The notes under the pieces: model-generated | Told to the model about the DNA's origin: nothing | Databases searched by the model: none | The model's input: the letters and a program-made list of their open reading frames with translations, nothing else | Shown here: in pieces, positions 1 through 11,605 of the stretch | Position numbering within the stretch: the first letter of the stretch is position 1 | Layout: the number at the start of each line of letters is the position of its first letter | Translations under genes and position numbers: made by a program | Origin: Copromyces sp. CBS 386.78 | Lineage: Eukaryota > Ascomycota > Sordariomycetes > Sordariales > Sordariaceae | Length of the DNA: 64,000 nucleotides | Direction: 5' to 3' | Assembly: GCA_030685235.1 (NCBI GenBank) | Contig: MU839255.1 | Coordinates: 1 to 64,000 of the forward strand

Positions 1-48
1 TTATTTTTATTTTTATTTTTATTTTTATTTTTATTTTTATTTTTATTA
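1..48. repeat. (ATTTTT)n microsatellite at left edge
   Basis: About eight near-perfect copies of a 6-bp ATTTTT unit open the window. It is not the TTAGGG telomere repeat of filamentous fungi, so it does not by itself indicate a chromosome end. It may continue to the left of the window. Confidence 0.85.
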
Positions 49-99
49 GTAAAGAAAAAAACTTAGTCGTTTTCAAAAATCCTTCCAAGAAAAAAAGGC

Positions 100-600
100 G
101 CACGGGCCTTAGGAAATTGCCGGCCGGGCTAGTAATTCCTTACCGGCCGGCAAAAAAACTCAGTTATTTCTAACCAAAATCTAAGAAGAACGCTTCTTTT
201 CCATTTTCCTCAACAACCAAGCATCGGAAAAAAGAACAACCAGTACCAAAATGACCGCCTAATCGGGGCGATCATTTTGGTAGTCTTTTTATATTAGTGC
301 ATTCCCTGGAAGTGGCTTTTTTTTATAAAATAGTAAAGAGTTTTATTTCAACTAATCATTTATCTTTACTATTGGCACAGTGTTTCGCATCTCCACCCTT
401 CCAGCCAATCAATCGAATGCGAAACACTGTGCGAATAGTGCGCACGGACAATGCACGGATCAACATGTCGTCCGTGTTTACGCATTCGCAGCGTCTAAAC
501 AGAAACACCGCCCGCGGCGGTGATGCGGGCCCACGGACCGCGACCTTTGGTGCGGATTTTCCGTGATAACATCTTTGGTGCCATGGGCCGCGCATCACCT
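100..600. repeat. Hairpin-rich island of five inverted repeats
   Basis: This stretch has much higher GC than the DNA to its right. It contains at least five successive inverted repeats: arms 119-127/143-151 (GCCGGCCGG, perfect), 244-259/267-282 (16 bp, one G/A difference), 375-390/417-432 (16 bp, perfect), 443-449/470-476 (CACGGAC), and 522-533/584-596 (12-13 bp, one extra base). Open frames cross the island on both strands but match nothing I recognise and are probably fortuitous. It may be the end of a transposon, a folded RNA gene, or unmutated DNA trapped between RIP-mutated elements. Confidence 0.55.
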
Positions 601-1249
601 TGCTTGGGCATGGTGTTTCAATAATAGGAATGCCAATATTTCAATTATTTAGTTTAGATCTACTCTTGCCCAGGAATGTGATTCTCTTTAATAAAGAATA
701 GGTTAGGAATTTTGTATTATAGAATTGGGGGAATTTCCTTTAGTTAATTAATATATAAGTAAAAATAAAGGAAAAGTAAAAGGAATAATAGAAATAAATA
801 ATAAAATAAATAAAGTATAAAGGAAAAATCTGTTTGTAAACGAGGTATAAATTAATATAATTAATAATTAATCCTCTATTAAAGCCTATTCTCCCGGTAG
901 CCTCCCCTTAAGTATTATAACTTTAACCTTTAACTTCCCAAGATTGCGCTTTATCCTATCCTTAAAGGTAGTATTCTATATCCTCTTCTTCTCCTTTTTC
1001 TCGACTTTCTAAAGTATAAATTCCTCCTATAGTATTCGCCCTAGTATTTCTTCTATAATTAATTTATTATCTTCTAAGTTAGGCTCCTTTATATTTTCTA
1101 CGGGGCTGATCCGCTCCTTTCCAAGTCCTAAATTCGATTCTATAATATTTAATATTATTCTATCCCTAAGTATAAATTTCTTAATCTTTCTAGCGCTTAT
1201 AGGCTTATTAAGCAATATTCTATCGAAAGTACTAATATAGTATATATTT

Positions 1250-1700
1250 CCCGAAGTAGAGATCCGGTATATATAGTAAAATCCTTGCTAACGATAAAAT
1301 AACTTCTATATAGAATTTATATTAATTTTACGAATATTATTATATTTTAGAACTAGGTTATTAATTTCGATTTAAGCGTTTTTAAATTGTATTTTTCGTT
1401 AGTCCTATTTATTACGGTAGTTGGCTATTGCTTCCCTTGCTACGGCGACTTTTTCTATTGCCTAAATAAATTTATATTTCATATCTTTATATATTTTGGT
1501 AATTATACAAATTAATTCTTCCCTAATTATTTATTTATTATCGTTTTTCTAATTAGCAACCTATTATAATAGTAAATTAAATTTAATAGGGGAAATAGGG
1601 TTGTAATTGTATATAAGCTAGAAAGGTATATATCCGTAACTTCCTTTAATAGTTGTACAGTCGGCGAAAAAGACGTAGGGGAAATATTTTTTCTAGTCGG
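1250..1700 (-). pseudogene. gypsy integrase C-terminal fragment (RIP relic)
   Basis: The minus strand gives, across several stops, a pattern typical of the end of gypsy integrases: a segment resembling FADCTTVKGSTGYTPF, then a basic helical stretch, then a GPY/F-like module. The remnant continues as a 62-residue open stretch at 1,027-1,215 that begins MLNKPISARK. Known integrases of this class bind DNA through this region. No catalytic product is possible here. Confidence 0.6.
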
Positions 1701-2571
1701 TACCTTTATTATCGGTTATTTTTATTAATAAGGAGGCGATTATTATATACCCTTATTTGTTTATATTATTAGCCTTGGAATTATAAAGTGTAATATATTC
1801 TTTAAGGATCCTAAATTGGAGTAAATACTTTATTACAACCTTTTAGAACTTTAGACCGCTATTTACTAAAATTGTAAGAGGGTATCCTTACTTTAGGAAT
1901 AATTGTTTAAAGAATGCTTTTACCCTTATAAACGTAGTATTAAGAAAAAGGGTTACTTCAATATAGCCTATAAAGTTATTTTAGGCTTCTAAAAGGGGAA
2001 TTTTCTTATTATTTAATTTTAGAAGGTATTAAATATCTAGTATTTATTTCCTAAAAGGATAGGAATTAGAATAAAATTAGCAGTAACCGTCTTTAAAACG
2101 TTTTAGGTTAAATATTTAATACTAGGGGTAGGAGTAGATTATTTCTTCGATTTGGGTATATATACCCTTTCAATAATAGTATTTAATAATACGCTGATAC
2201 GTTTTTTTACGGCTTTAGTAGCCTACTTTATTATAATAGTAGGTTATAATTTATTAGTATTCTTTCGGGTTATTAATAAATCGTTAGAAAATTTATATTA
2301 GAATAGTTAGCCGTAATTAGAAAATACCGTTTTAAATTATAAATTTAAGGGCGTTATTACGGAATTAGCGTTTTATAATTATATCCTTTAAGCGTACAAA
2401 TATTTTAAAGGTTATTAAGTACCTAGCGATTTCTTCCGATTATTCTAATTAATCTCCCTTTAAAATTAGCTTATTAAGTTTGTTAGTTTGGTTAGAATAG
2501 ATTTATACGTCGATAAAGTCGTTAATATCCTCCTTATATTCCTTTTTATATAGATTAGAAGGCCCTAGTAA

Positions 2572-3026
2572 TTTATAAAGAGAAACTCTATTTGTACGTG
2601 GTGAAATCTCTATTTGTACGTGGTGCTACTTTTGCTTTTCTAACTATAACTTATTCGAACTTTGGTGTATAAAACTAAGAGTAGTACCGGATTACTCGTT
2701 GATTTTTAGCAGATTTTTCAAGGCAAGTACCAACCTTATAGCCCTAAACGTCATTAAAATCTTACTTTCTTAGACCTTTAAACTTTTAATCTTCCTAATT
2801 ATTTATTTATAATAGCTTTTTTTCCTTGGGGTTTTTTAGGGCTACTAGGTATATACAAGCTCTGAAAGGGTATTGTTAGGTAGAGAAAAAAATGAGAAAA
2901 AATATGATATACTTTTTGCTTCCTTACTAATTTTTTGGTATTCTAAGAAAGATATTAAAATTTACTTTTTTTTACTACGTACAAATAGAGATTTTACCAC
3001 GTACAAATAGAATTTCTCTTTATAAA
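2572..3026. mobile_element. 455-bp terminal-inverted-repeat element (MITE-like)
   Basis: The ends form inverted repeats of about 54 bp (2,572-2,625 and 2,973-3,026) that differ only by three C/T or G/A transitions. Each arm contains an 18-bp direct repeat, CTCTATTTGTACGTGGTG, twice with a 22-bp period (2,586-2,603 and 2,608-2,625). The outermost TTTATAAA is itself palindromic, so it may be part of the inverted repeat or an 8-bp target duplication of hAT type. The interior has no coding potential. It lies inside the pol part of the gypsy relic, so it is younger than that insertion. Confidence 0.8.
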
Positions 3027-3879
3027 ATAGATTGTTAATTATTATATTTTTAGAATTAAAAATATATTTAACTTTAAAATTAAAGAGTTTAATCTAAGTG
3101 ATCTATTGTATTAATAATATTCTAAGAATATTATTAATAGTATTATTCAATTAATAGATTAAGATTATAGTATTAGTCTCAATAATGAAATAAATGTTAA
3201 ATAATTGCCTTCTCAACCGTTTTAAAGCGTAAAGAAGATTCCGAAGCTCCCTTTTTATAATATTATAACGTTTTTTAATATCGGACTAAATCCTATTTTT
3301 AAAGCGGTATAAGTATTTTTTTCCGTCGGGGCCGATCTACTCTAGGACTACTCCCCAACTTTCTAATAATACGTTTATTATAAAGTAGATTATCCTATAA
3401 TATTCGTCGTTGTAAATTAATATAGCGAAGATCGGTATTATAATAATTAAATATTAAAAATACTCTATTATAAACTATTCGTTTTCAGTCTACTACTATT
3501 TAATACCCTTTTTTATTAATATATAAAAGGGGATTATAATAATGCTGAAACCTTTAATTTAAATTTTATAATATTTTATAATATTTAGGAAGGAGCGGAC
3601 TTCTTCTACGCCCTTCCCTTTCTTATCGGGATCCTCTTTATAATAAATTTACTTATTAATTTTAATAATTTTATCCTTATTTAATACTCTCCCTTTAAGT
3701 GTATACAAGTACCCGACTAATATTATTTCCCTTTAATACTACTATAATTTAATAATTATAATCGTTCCTCTAATTAATTTAATATTGAAAAGCATTTTAT
3801 TAATATTTATAAAATATTCTAATACGTATCTCTTAATTCCCTTAATACCGATCCGCTCCTTAATATAATTTAACCGAGG

Positions 3880-4320
3880 TCCTTTAATATAAATATTATC
3901 GAAGTATAATTAGTAAATATTAGGGATTAAATTATAGAATATCCGAATTATAGTTTTTATAAATTATATAATAAAATTAATACTTCTTTACAATAGAGTA
4001 GTTATTTGAAATAGGTTAAAAAGGGTTATAAAGGTAGTAATATTCCGATTGGCTTCTTCGAAGGGGATTTAATTGTACTTAAAAAAAAGGTCTAATAAGG
4101 ATATTATTTTATAATTTTTAAAGGCTTTACTAAATTCCTTATAACCCGGTAGTAGGTTAGTATCCTTTAATATTATTTTATTAATTTTTTAAATATTATT
4201 AACTAAGCGTAAACCCCTATCCTTCTTTATAATTAGAAATTAATTATTATAGTATACTATATAACTTTCCTCTAGAATCCCTTTTTTAATCTTATCTTTT
4301 AATAAATTGTATACTTTAAT
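3880..4320 (-). pseudogene. gypsy reverse-transcriptase fragment (RIP relic)
   Basis: Minus-strand translation gives an RT-like order: a KKDRGLRLVNN block near 4,240, LDLF.KY near 4,110, a TLP-type block near 3,990, then a degraded LDDI followed by KGPR near 3,880-3,915. The Asp pair of the catalytic motif is partly mutated (D to N by G-to-A). The LDDI..KGPR signature resembles a distinct fungal gypsy lineage, unlike the YLDDILI form in the two nested elements to the right. Confidence 0.65.
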
Positions 4321-5641
4321 ATAGAGAGCCTTTAATATCGGAATAGATTTTGACTACTAGCCGGAATAGAGGATAGTATAGATTTATTAAGGGGGAATAA
4401 TATTGGGATATAATTTACTATATTCCGTAAAGTCCTAAATTAGAGTTTACTCCTTATTATAAAGGATATAGGTAAAAAATTTAATTTCTCCTTCGTTAAA
4501 AGTATTTTAAACTTTTTTAAATATAATTTAAAATCGCTCTTCTATTAGCTTTAACCTATAGATTAACTCTATAAACTTTAGGACAATATATTAATCCTAT
4601 TTTAAACCGAAATTTTTAAGCGAATTAGTAATCCGTTCCTTTACTACTTCTAACTTTTTTATCTTCTAATTTAGGTCTCTATTTAATTTTAAACTATTAA
4701 AAACCGTATTATTAATTAAATTAACCTTTTAATTTGCCCGCTTATATATTATATAAATTTATATTACTACTTTTAATCTTCCTTTAAAAAACCCTTCCTT
4801 ATAAATACTAACTTCTTTTAATAGTTTTGCTAAAGTCTTCCTTATACGCCAACGAACTTACTTAAAAATTTATACTTTTTCCCTATTGTCTCTTATAATC
4901 CTTTTTTAAATTTCCTGCAATTCTTTATATTTATCTTTCTCTATTTATAGAAAATTTAATAGCTAATTAGCTACTATATTTAGTAATAGTATAATCCGCT
5001 TATTATCCTCTTTAAATTCTATTTATTTAAATAATATAATTACCTTTCTTCTTTATATTTTCGAATCCTCCCTTTCTCTATAAATATTCCAAGATACAAT
5101 TATAATAAGGGAATAAAACCTGCTATTAATCCTCCTTTAAAATTTCTAAATTAATAATTAATATAGTACGGATTACTACCCCTTTAAAGGTTATAACTAT
5201 ATAATTCTTTCTTCCCTTATTATAAATTATATAAACGTTAGTATTTTAAAAAAATAATAGTCTTAGGATAATATTATAATTAGGTAAAGCTTATTCGGTA
5301 ATAAAAAAATAAACTTCTTTTCCTTTATCGAATAAATAGACCTTTTCGTACGTTTTATTAAGGAATCCCCTCTTACTTCTATTATTATTAATATTAATAA
5401 TTTGAATAGAAATATTTTAAAAACCTAAACTATTAACTAATATTTTATTAATAGTATTATACTTAGCCCTTATATTTAAAAAAACTACAACTTTCTTACT
5501 TCCTTAATATTTAATAAAGATGTAAAACGTAAGCAAAGGAATAAAGTAAATTATATTTCCTTTAAATAGAAAAAATTTATTAATAAACTTTATATAATTA
5601 ATCGCTAGTACTAAAATATTATAAAGTAAAACAATTCAGGT

Positions 5642-5659
5642 AGGAGCGGATCCGCTCCT
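5642..5659. repeat. 18-bp palindrome AGGAGCGGATCCGCTCCT, type copy of a recurrent motif
   Basis: This is a perfect palindrome. Half-copies (GATCCGCTCCT or AGGAGCGGAY) recur at 1,108-1,118, 3,591-3,600, 3,850-3,860, 6,712-6,721, 7,179-7,189 and 9,301-9,311. They stand out as GC-rich decamers in AT-rich, RIP-mutated DNA. I see none of full length in the nested gypsy elements, only a partial GGAGCGGA near 22,166. Confidence 0.6.
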
Positions 5660-8600
5660 CTTCCAATTATTAAAATTCTGCCATTCGAATATAGAAAAAA
5701 TATCTTTATTAAAATTAGACCGACCGAATAATGGATTTCCTTTTCGTTTAATAACTTTTATAAAATTAATTAATAGTATCTTTATAAAATCCTACTTATT
5801 AACGGATATATTATTAATTTAAACTCCTATTAGTATAATAGGAACGAATTTATTAATTTTAAAACTATTATTAGGGGTAGTATTACTATAATATTTAAAT
5901 TATACCCTAGGGATCCTATTTTTATTATAAGGGACGCTTAAAAATAATTCGACCTAATTATAAATAATTTTAACGTTAGTAAGGTTATTGCGAATAATAT
6001 TTTCAATAGTAATAATAACTTTAGCGTTTATAAATTTAGCTACTATAGGGTTCTATTCCTTTATTTCCGAAATAGTATCTTTAATTTTGGCCTCTTTGGT
6101 AGGGAATTAATTAATATTATCCTCCTTTATTATAAAAAAAACTTTCTTTAATATTATTTTTATTATTGGTATTATCGGTATTAATATAAGGGTAGGAATA
6201 AATTCGTATACGCAAGTTTTATCTTCGAAAATTGTACTAGATTATTTAAGTATAGTATTAGCATCCCCTAATATAGAGGGACGAAAAAAAGGGGGTATAA
6301 TCGTAGATCCTTGAACAACGTCTTCTATCCGAAGCCTCTTTAATTTACTAGCGGCTATAATAGTAGTCTTCTAAAGGGTATAAATCTACTCTTTATTATT
6401 AATAACCTCTTTAACCCGAATAAAAATAATTAGCCGGGTTTAAATAGTATAAGTACTAATTACTTAATCGCTAGCTAAAGACGAAAGTTTATACAATTTA
6501 TTAAATACTTCCGTTATATTATAATTAATAGTAGTTCCGGATCTCTTCTAGGCCTGGATTTAATTCTAGTATATTTTAATACCCTTAAAGTTTAAAAAAA
6601 CTTCGAAAAACGAAATAAATAATGGATTTTTAATATCCTTCTACTACTAATAATTAAACTCCTACCTCTTAAAATCCTTATAATTAATATATTCGGGACT
6701 TAAGGTTATAAAGGAGCGGATTAACTTACTAAAAATATTAATATTATAAACGTAATTAAAGAAATTCTTATTAATAAAGTCGTTATAATTTAATATAGTT
6801 CCCTTATAAATAATAGGAAGTATAGACTTCTCCTTATTATATAATTTCTAAATTAAAATATTATAATAGGTATTAATATTTTTTTCGGGATAAATAGTAA
6901 GGTAATACCCCGTCTTTCCGTAATAATAATACTACTACGGACCTATTCTTCCCTATTTTCTATAGCCTTTATTTCTACTTCTAATAAATATATTTTAACT
7001 AGTTTAAATAGCGTTAATATAAGTATTTAAAATTTAAGTTAGTTAGTAAGTAATAGGTTAAGGGGGAATATTAAGGATAGTAGCTTATTAGAATTAATAG
7101 TTAATAATAGCATTCTAGGCGATTATAAATTATTCTATTAACCGGGCCAATTTTTCTATAGTATTTTCAATAGTACCGGATCCGCTCCTAACTATAATTT
7201 TAACCTTAATCCTAATCTTTTTAATAGAGACCTTTATAGAAATTTTTTCTTTAAATAATAAAGAAGAGGAATTTATATTAATAATTTACTTATTTTTACA
7301 TTTATTCTTCTTAATAGAAATTTCCTCTTTACTATTATTAATATTATTAGATTCGTTAGTATTTAAATTATTAAACTATTTAATTACGAACTTAATTAAC
7401 TCTTAGGAGAATTCGGTCTATTTTATAGTATAAATATCGTCTTTATACTTTTTTAAGAAGGAAGTGATCATATATTTAATATTAATATATAATTTCTAAT
7501 AGAAATTTTTAACGGTATTACGGTTAATACTATATTAATTTATAGTAAACTAGCGAATTAATAAGGCCGAATAGGTAAAAATAGTATTAATGATTTTATT
7601 TTTCTCGTAAAGGACGTATTTAGTATAGAATTTCTTTAATATAAAAGAAGTACTATTAATCTATTTAGGGTCTTTAGTTTTATAAATTATTTTAAATTAC
7701 TAAATAAATTTATCTTAAATATAAATCCCTTTCGTTTTAAAATTATAGAAAATACTTTTACTAATATCTTTAAGGTCCTTCTTATACTACTAGAACTAAA
7801 TAATAATTTTAAATTCATTATCGCCGAATTTATAAATTCCGACTTTTTCTTTAAATAATTTAAAGTATTTAAAGACCTTTTTACTATCGAACTTCTTTTT
7901 AAGGATAATATTACGAATAAAAGTAGTATTATTAACGAAAAGGGTAATAGCGGCGTTAAAATTATTTTAGTAGCGGTAGAAGAAATAATAATAAGGGGAG
8001 AAATAATAAAAGGGATTCCTTTAAAGGAGGTAATAAAATTAAATATATTAAATAATATAAATTCGTAGGTTATAAAAGGGTGAAAATATTATATAGTATT
8101 ATATTGATATTTAAAATAATTAATAATATTAATATTGTTATTTAGTAAAGTATAGATTTATTCCTCCTTATCCGTATTTTCTTCGTAAAGGTATTTTAAT
8201 ATTACTAGTAGGTTAGGTCGCTCTTTAGAATTTTATAATAATTTTATTTCAAAACTTTCCAAAAAATAGGTTCCGTTAATTACCTCTTTACTAATCGCCT
8301 TTACTTCTTTTAATAATATTCTGAAATTCTTAGAAATATTAAGAAAAGTTCGGATTATTAAAATAAAGAACCCTATAATAATTTTAATTAATTAGAGAAT
8401 AAATTCTTCGTATAATTTGCGATTATTTAATTACCAAACGTTAATTAATTAAGAATAAATTTCTATTACCCTATTAACTTTCGGCCTTTATCGTTTAAAT
8501 TCGCTTTCTAAAGTTTTATCCTTATTCTTTCCGGTTCGGTCTTATTTAATTTTATTATTAAAATTAATTTTTTCTTTCTTCGTTTTAATTTTAGTATTTT

Positions 8601-9399
8601 CTTTCTAAATTATTAAATTAGGATTTCTACTAACCGCCGCTAATAAATTGCAATATTATTAGGGAAATAGAAATTCGTATATATTCGAAATTAAAGTTTC
8701 TTATAAATTAAGTAAAAGATTTCGTTGCCAATAAAATTAATTAATTCTTTGCTATTCGAATTTCGGCTTTTAAATTAATGTTCCGAAGGCTTTAGGGATA
8801 ATTTTAATATTTATAAGAAACTCCGGCCGAAAGTTCCTTAAATTCGTATTGATTAGTTTAGTTAGGAGTTTAAAACTTATTTTGTCCTTATTACTATTTA
8901 AAATAGAGTAAAACTACACTAATAAAGGAACGGGGCTATACTATATAAATTTATATAGCGAAGAGTAGATCTAGAGCTAATAATTTTATCCGTAGAATTG
9001 GATAGAGTTATTAAATTACAACTATAAAAAAACTACTAAAAGGAAAGATAGAAGGTAAAGTAGAGCTTTACTTCTATACTTTTTTTAAAATAGCGAGGTG
9101 CGGATTTAGAGGTCGGTATTAAAGAAGATAGAAGGTACTTTATAAATATAATTAAAGATTTTAAAAAGGAGTATTACAAAGATTTTAAGAATATTAGTAT
9201 TTAATTCGTTATTCCTTTCTTACTTACTTATCTCTAGTTTGAAAGGGGATGCCATCCTTCTTATACTTTTCTATTTTCAACCCTATTTAGCCCTAAAGCA
9301 GATCCGCTCCTTAGTATCCCAGCTCTACAAATATCTCAACATTTATTCTGACAAAACGCCCCAACTCAATAAATATAAGTCGATAAAAGCGAATAGAGG

Positions 9400-10960
9400 A
9401 TTAATAATAAAGTCCCCCTCGACTCTATATAAGTATATATATATAAATTCAATATAAAAAGATTCTTCTTAAAGTATAAGGCTTATTTAATTATACAAGG
9501 AGATTAATAGGAATATAATAGCGTATACGATACGTACGTAACTACCTTCGCAATCCGTTCCTTATAAATTATAATAACTATCGTAATTTACTTTAATTTC
9601 GAATTTAAGTAGTATAATACTATTAATACCTTCGTTAACGCGTATTTTAATAAGCTTATTTATATATAGGCGCCCTAAGGATACGGATAGAAAGGAAAGA
9701 TATTAAAGCTATTGAAAGCTCTTTACAATTTACGTAAATCCCCCTTATTATAGTAGAAAGAATTTACTAGAACCCTCTTAAAGGCTAACCTCTTAACTAT
9801 CCTTATAGAGCCGTATATTTATATCTACCGCAATATAGTAATCTTCTTTTTATATTAATAATATTATTATCGCTTATAAGGGAAAATACTTTAATTTAGC
9901 TAATTAAATAATTACTATACTTAAAGACTACTATTAGCTTATAGGTAGTTATAATCTTTAATAATTTTTTAGTATCGAAATCCTTCGAAATAAGTTAAAA
10001 CGGTTGATTTAATTATTTTAACGATAATATATTTTAAAGATTATAGAAAACCTCGTATAGAATAAGAAAGCTCTAAATACCCTTATAATATAAGAAAAAT
10101 TAATACTTTCTATAGAAATAACCCCCTAATATTTAATTAAACGGTATTAGAGGGCTATTAGCGAACTTTTCTACTTAGTAATTATTATCCGGCTAAATTT
10201 CTTATTTACAATTTCCCGGTTAATTCATTTCCTTATTAACCCTAATCCCTATTACTACTATATTACTAATTAATTTAAAGCCTTTATTAAAAGTACTATA
10301 AATTACGTATTGTAGCTAGGGGGTAGGTATAATTTCGACGTATTAATAGATTCGTTCTTCGCCGATAATATATTTAATTATAAGAGCTTTCAAGGGTTCA
10401 CGATATAATTATTTGGAAGTATAGTAAATTAGCGAGCTAATAAATAAAATATAGTTACGACTTCTACTACTAAAGTAGAACTACTATTCCTCTCTTAAAG
10501 AATAAAGGAAGGTATATAGGTAAAGTACTTCTTCTAAATTCTTATAGTAAAATTTAAATTCGATATTATCCCTTTAAAATATAATAATAAATAGACGATC
10601 CACTTTATTACGAAGGAGAACGCCAAATTTTAAATTAAATTTAAATATATTAATATTTATAATTACTAGTTTAGGGAAGGGTAGTAGCGTAGTCTCTTCG
10701 AAATTTACTACGTACTTACTAAAGAAATAGTTGCTAATAGTTTAACGAAAGCGCTACTAATTAATAAATATAAGGAATTTATAAACTAATTAAATCTTTA
10801 AAATATTAAAATAGTAAAAGAGGAATTAAATAAGCTGTTACTTAAAGTAAAAGCGAATTATTTAATTGTAAAGATTTGTAAAGAGGATTAGGAGGAGTAA
10901 ATTCTATTAAATAATAAAAAGGGAGGAAATGGTAATTATAGGTATAAATTACCTACCTAT
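9400..10960 (+). mobile_element. Copia-type retrotransposon relic (RT-RNase H end)
   Basis: Plus-strand translation across stops gives copia pol signatures in order: a V-PLDxxWxYxYKF-like lead-in (about 9,405), a YKAxLxIQGD block (about 9,475), Y-NAFVNAYLDExVY-like (about 9,620), LLKALYNLRKSPL (about 9,700), a degraded YVDDIVI catalytic motif (about 9,860), and an RNase H DSFFADN...RANKQxTVTTST-like block (about 10,340-10,480). A purine-rich tract (about 10,910-10,929) precedes a possible LTR start, TGGTAATTATAGG, at 10,930. The gag and integrase parts are missing or unrecognisable upstream, where the neighbouring gypsy relic ends. All frames are broken. Confidence 0.7.
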
Positions 10961-11045
10961 ATAATATAATAGAAATGACCTCTATAAATTAAGAAGGTCC
11001 TATATAGTATACAATCTATATAAGGAGGAAAAAGAACAAAAATAT

Positions 11046-11191
11046 TAATCCTAGCAAGGTTCGAACCTACGACCTTTAGGGATAGTCTATAGGCTACTAA
11101 TAATATTAATAAGTATATTATAAAATATATTTAAACGATAAGAATAATTTAAGATTTGACCCTAACGTTCTAACTATTAAACTACGGGACC
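11046..11191 (-). pseudogene. RIP-mutated tRNA gene relic with long anticodon-loop insertion
   Basis: Read on the minus strand, the 5' part GGTCCCG-TA-GTTTAATAGTTAGAAC gives an acceptor strand and D arm. The 3' part ends in a T arm, GTAGG-TTCGAAC-CTTGC, then TAGGATT plus a discriminator A. Reverting RIP-type changes in that 7-mer gives the exact complement of GGTCCCG, and the T stem becomes perfect in the same way. A TTAGG/CCTAA anticodon stem flanks an intron-like insert of about 75 nt. The unedited loop would read CAA as anticodon, but RIP makes the identity uncertain, and the short variable arm argues against a leucine tRNA. Probably non-functional. Confidence 0.5.
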
Positions 11192-11358
11192 CGGATCGTT
11201 ATTAAAAATTATTATTATCGACCTTCCCTATAAAGGGGAATTAATAACGGGTAATACCTTTAAAAGTAACCGCTAGAAGAGATACGAAAAAGGGAGCAAG
11301 ACTATAAATAGCTTTATTTATACTAGCTTTCTAGGCACCTTACCTAGTATAGTTAGGG

Positions 11359-11363
11359 GGGTA
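11359..11363. repeat. Target-site duplication GGGTA, left copy (outer gypsy)
   Basis: The five bases just before the left LTR of the outer element match the five bases just after its right LTR (26,201-26,205). This shows that the two LTRs belong to one insertion. Confidence 0.85.
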
Positions 11364-11605
11364 TATTACGGGGATGATACCGTTGGGGGTATAGTTGGAT
11401 ATACGTAGTTGTACGAGGAAGGAAAGAAGGAGAGGAGGAAGGAGTGCGGTCTGGATATAGGGCAGGCTATACCGTGCCTAAATCTAGACCGAGGCCTACT
11501 AATACATATATACAATCCTATTAGCTAATAGCCAATAGGTACGACTAGCTATGCCTAATCGTATACGCAATACCTAATAGTACTATTACAAGTAATCCTA
11601 TAATA
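11364..11605 (-). repeat. 3' LTR of outer gypsy element
   Basis: This 242-bp repeat starts TATTACGGGG, which is TGTTACGGGG with one G-to-A, and ends TAATA, which is TAACA with one C-to-T. It aligns end to end and without gaps to 25,959-26,200. It is the 3' LTR because the element reads on the minus strand. Confidence 0.88.

Larger units (their letters stand above)
640..9240 (-). mobile_element. RIP-degraded gypsy-type retrotransposon relic
   Basis: About 8.6 kb of AT-rich DNA with no usable frame. Conceptual minus-strand translation still shows gypsy pol pieces. An integrase C-terminal region with a recognisable GPY/F-like segment lies at about 1,250-1,690, and a reverse transcriptase with a conserved LDLFSGYD-like block and a degraded LDDI catalytic motif at about 3,880-4,300. 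With pol at the low-coordinate end of a minus-strand element, gag would lie toward 9,000. I found no LTR pair, so both boundaries are approximate. An inverted-repeat element has inserted at 2,572-3,026. Stop codons and C-to-T/G-to-A changes fit RIP, and no functional product is expected. Confidence 0.75.

Noticed and set aside
1..48. Telomere at the left edge
   Set aside because: The repeat unit is ATTTTT, not TTAGGG, and no subtelomeric pattern is seen.
2572..3026. CRISPR-like array
   Set aside because: The repeated 18-bp words belong to terminal inverted-repeat arms. There are only two per arm and no spacers. The host is a eukaryote.
9239..9457. 72-codon plus-strand frame before the copia RT
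   Set aside because: The true copia frame here is a different one. This stretch is short, ends in low-complexity Tyr/Ile codons and matches nothing.
9550..9565. AATCCGTTCC as another copy of the GATCCGCTCC motif
   Set aside because: It aligns to conserved copia RT codons (an AIRSL block), so coding history explains it better.
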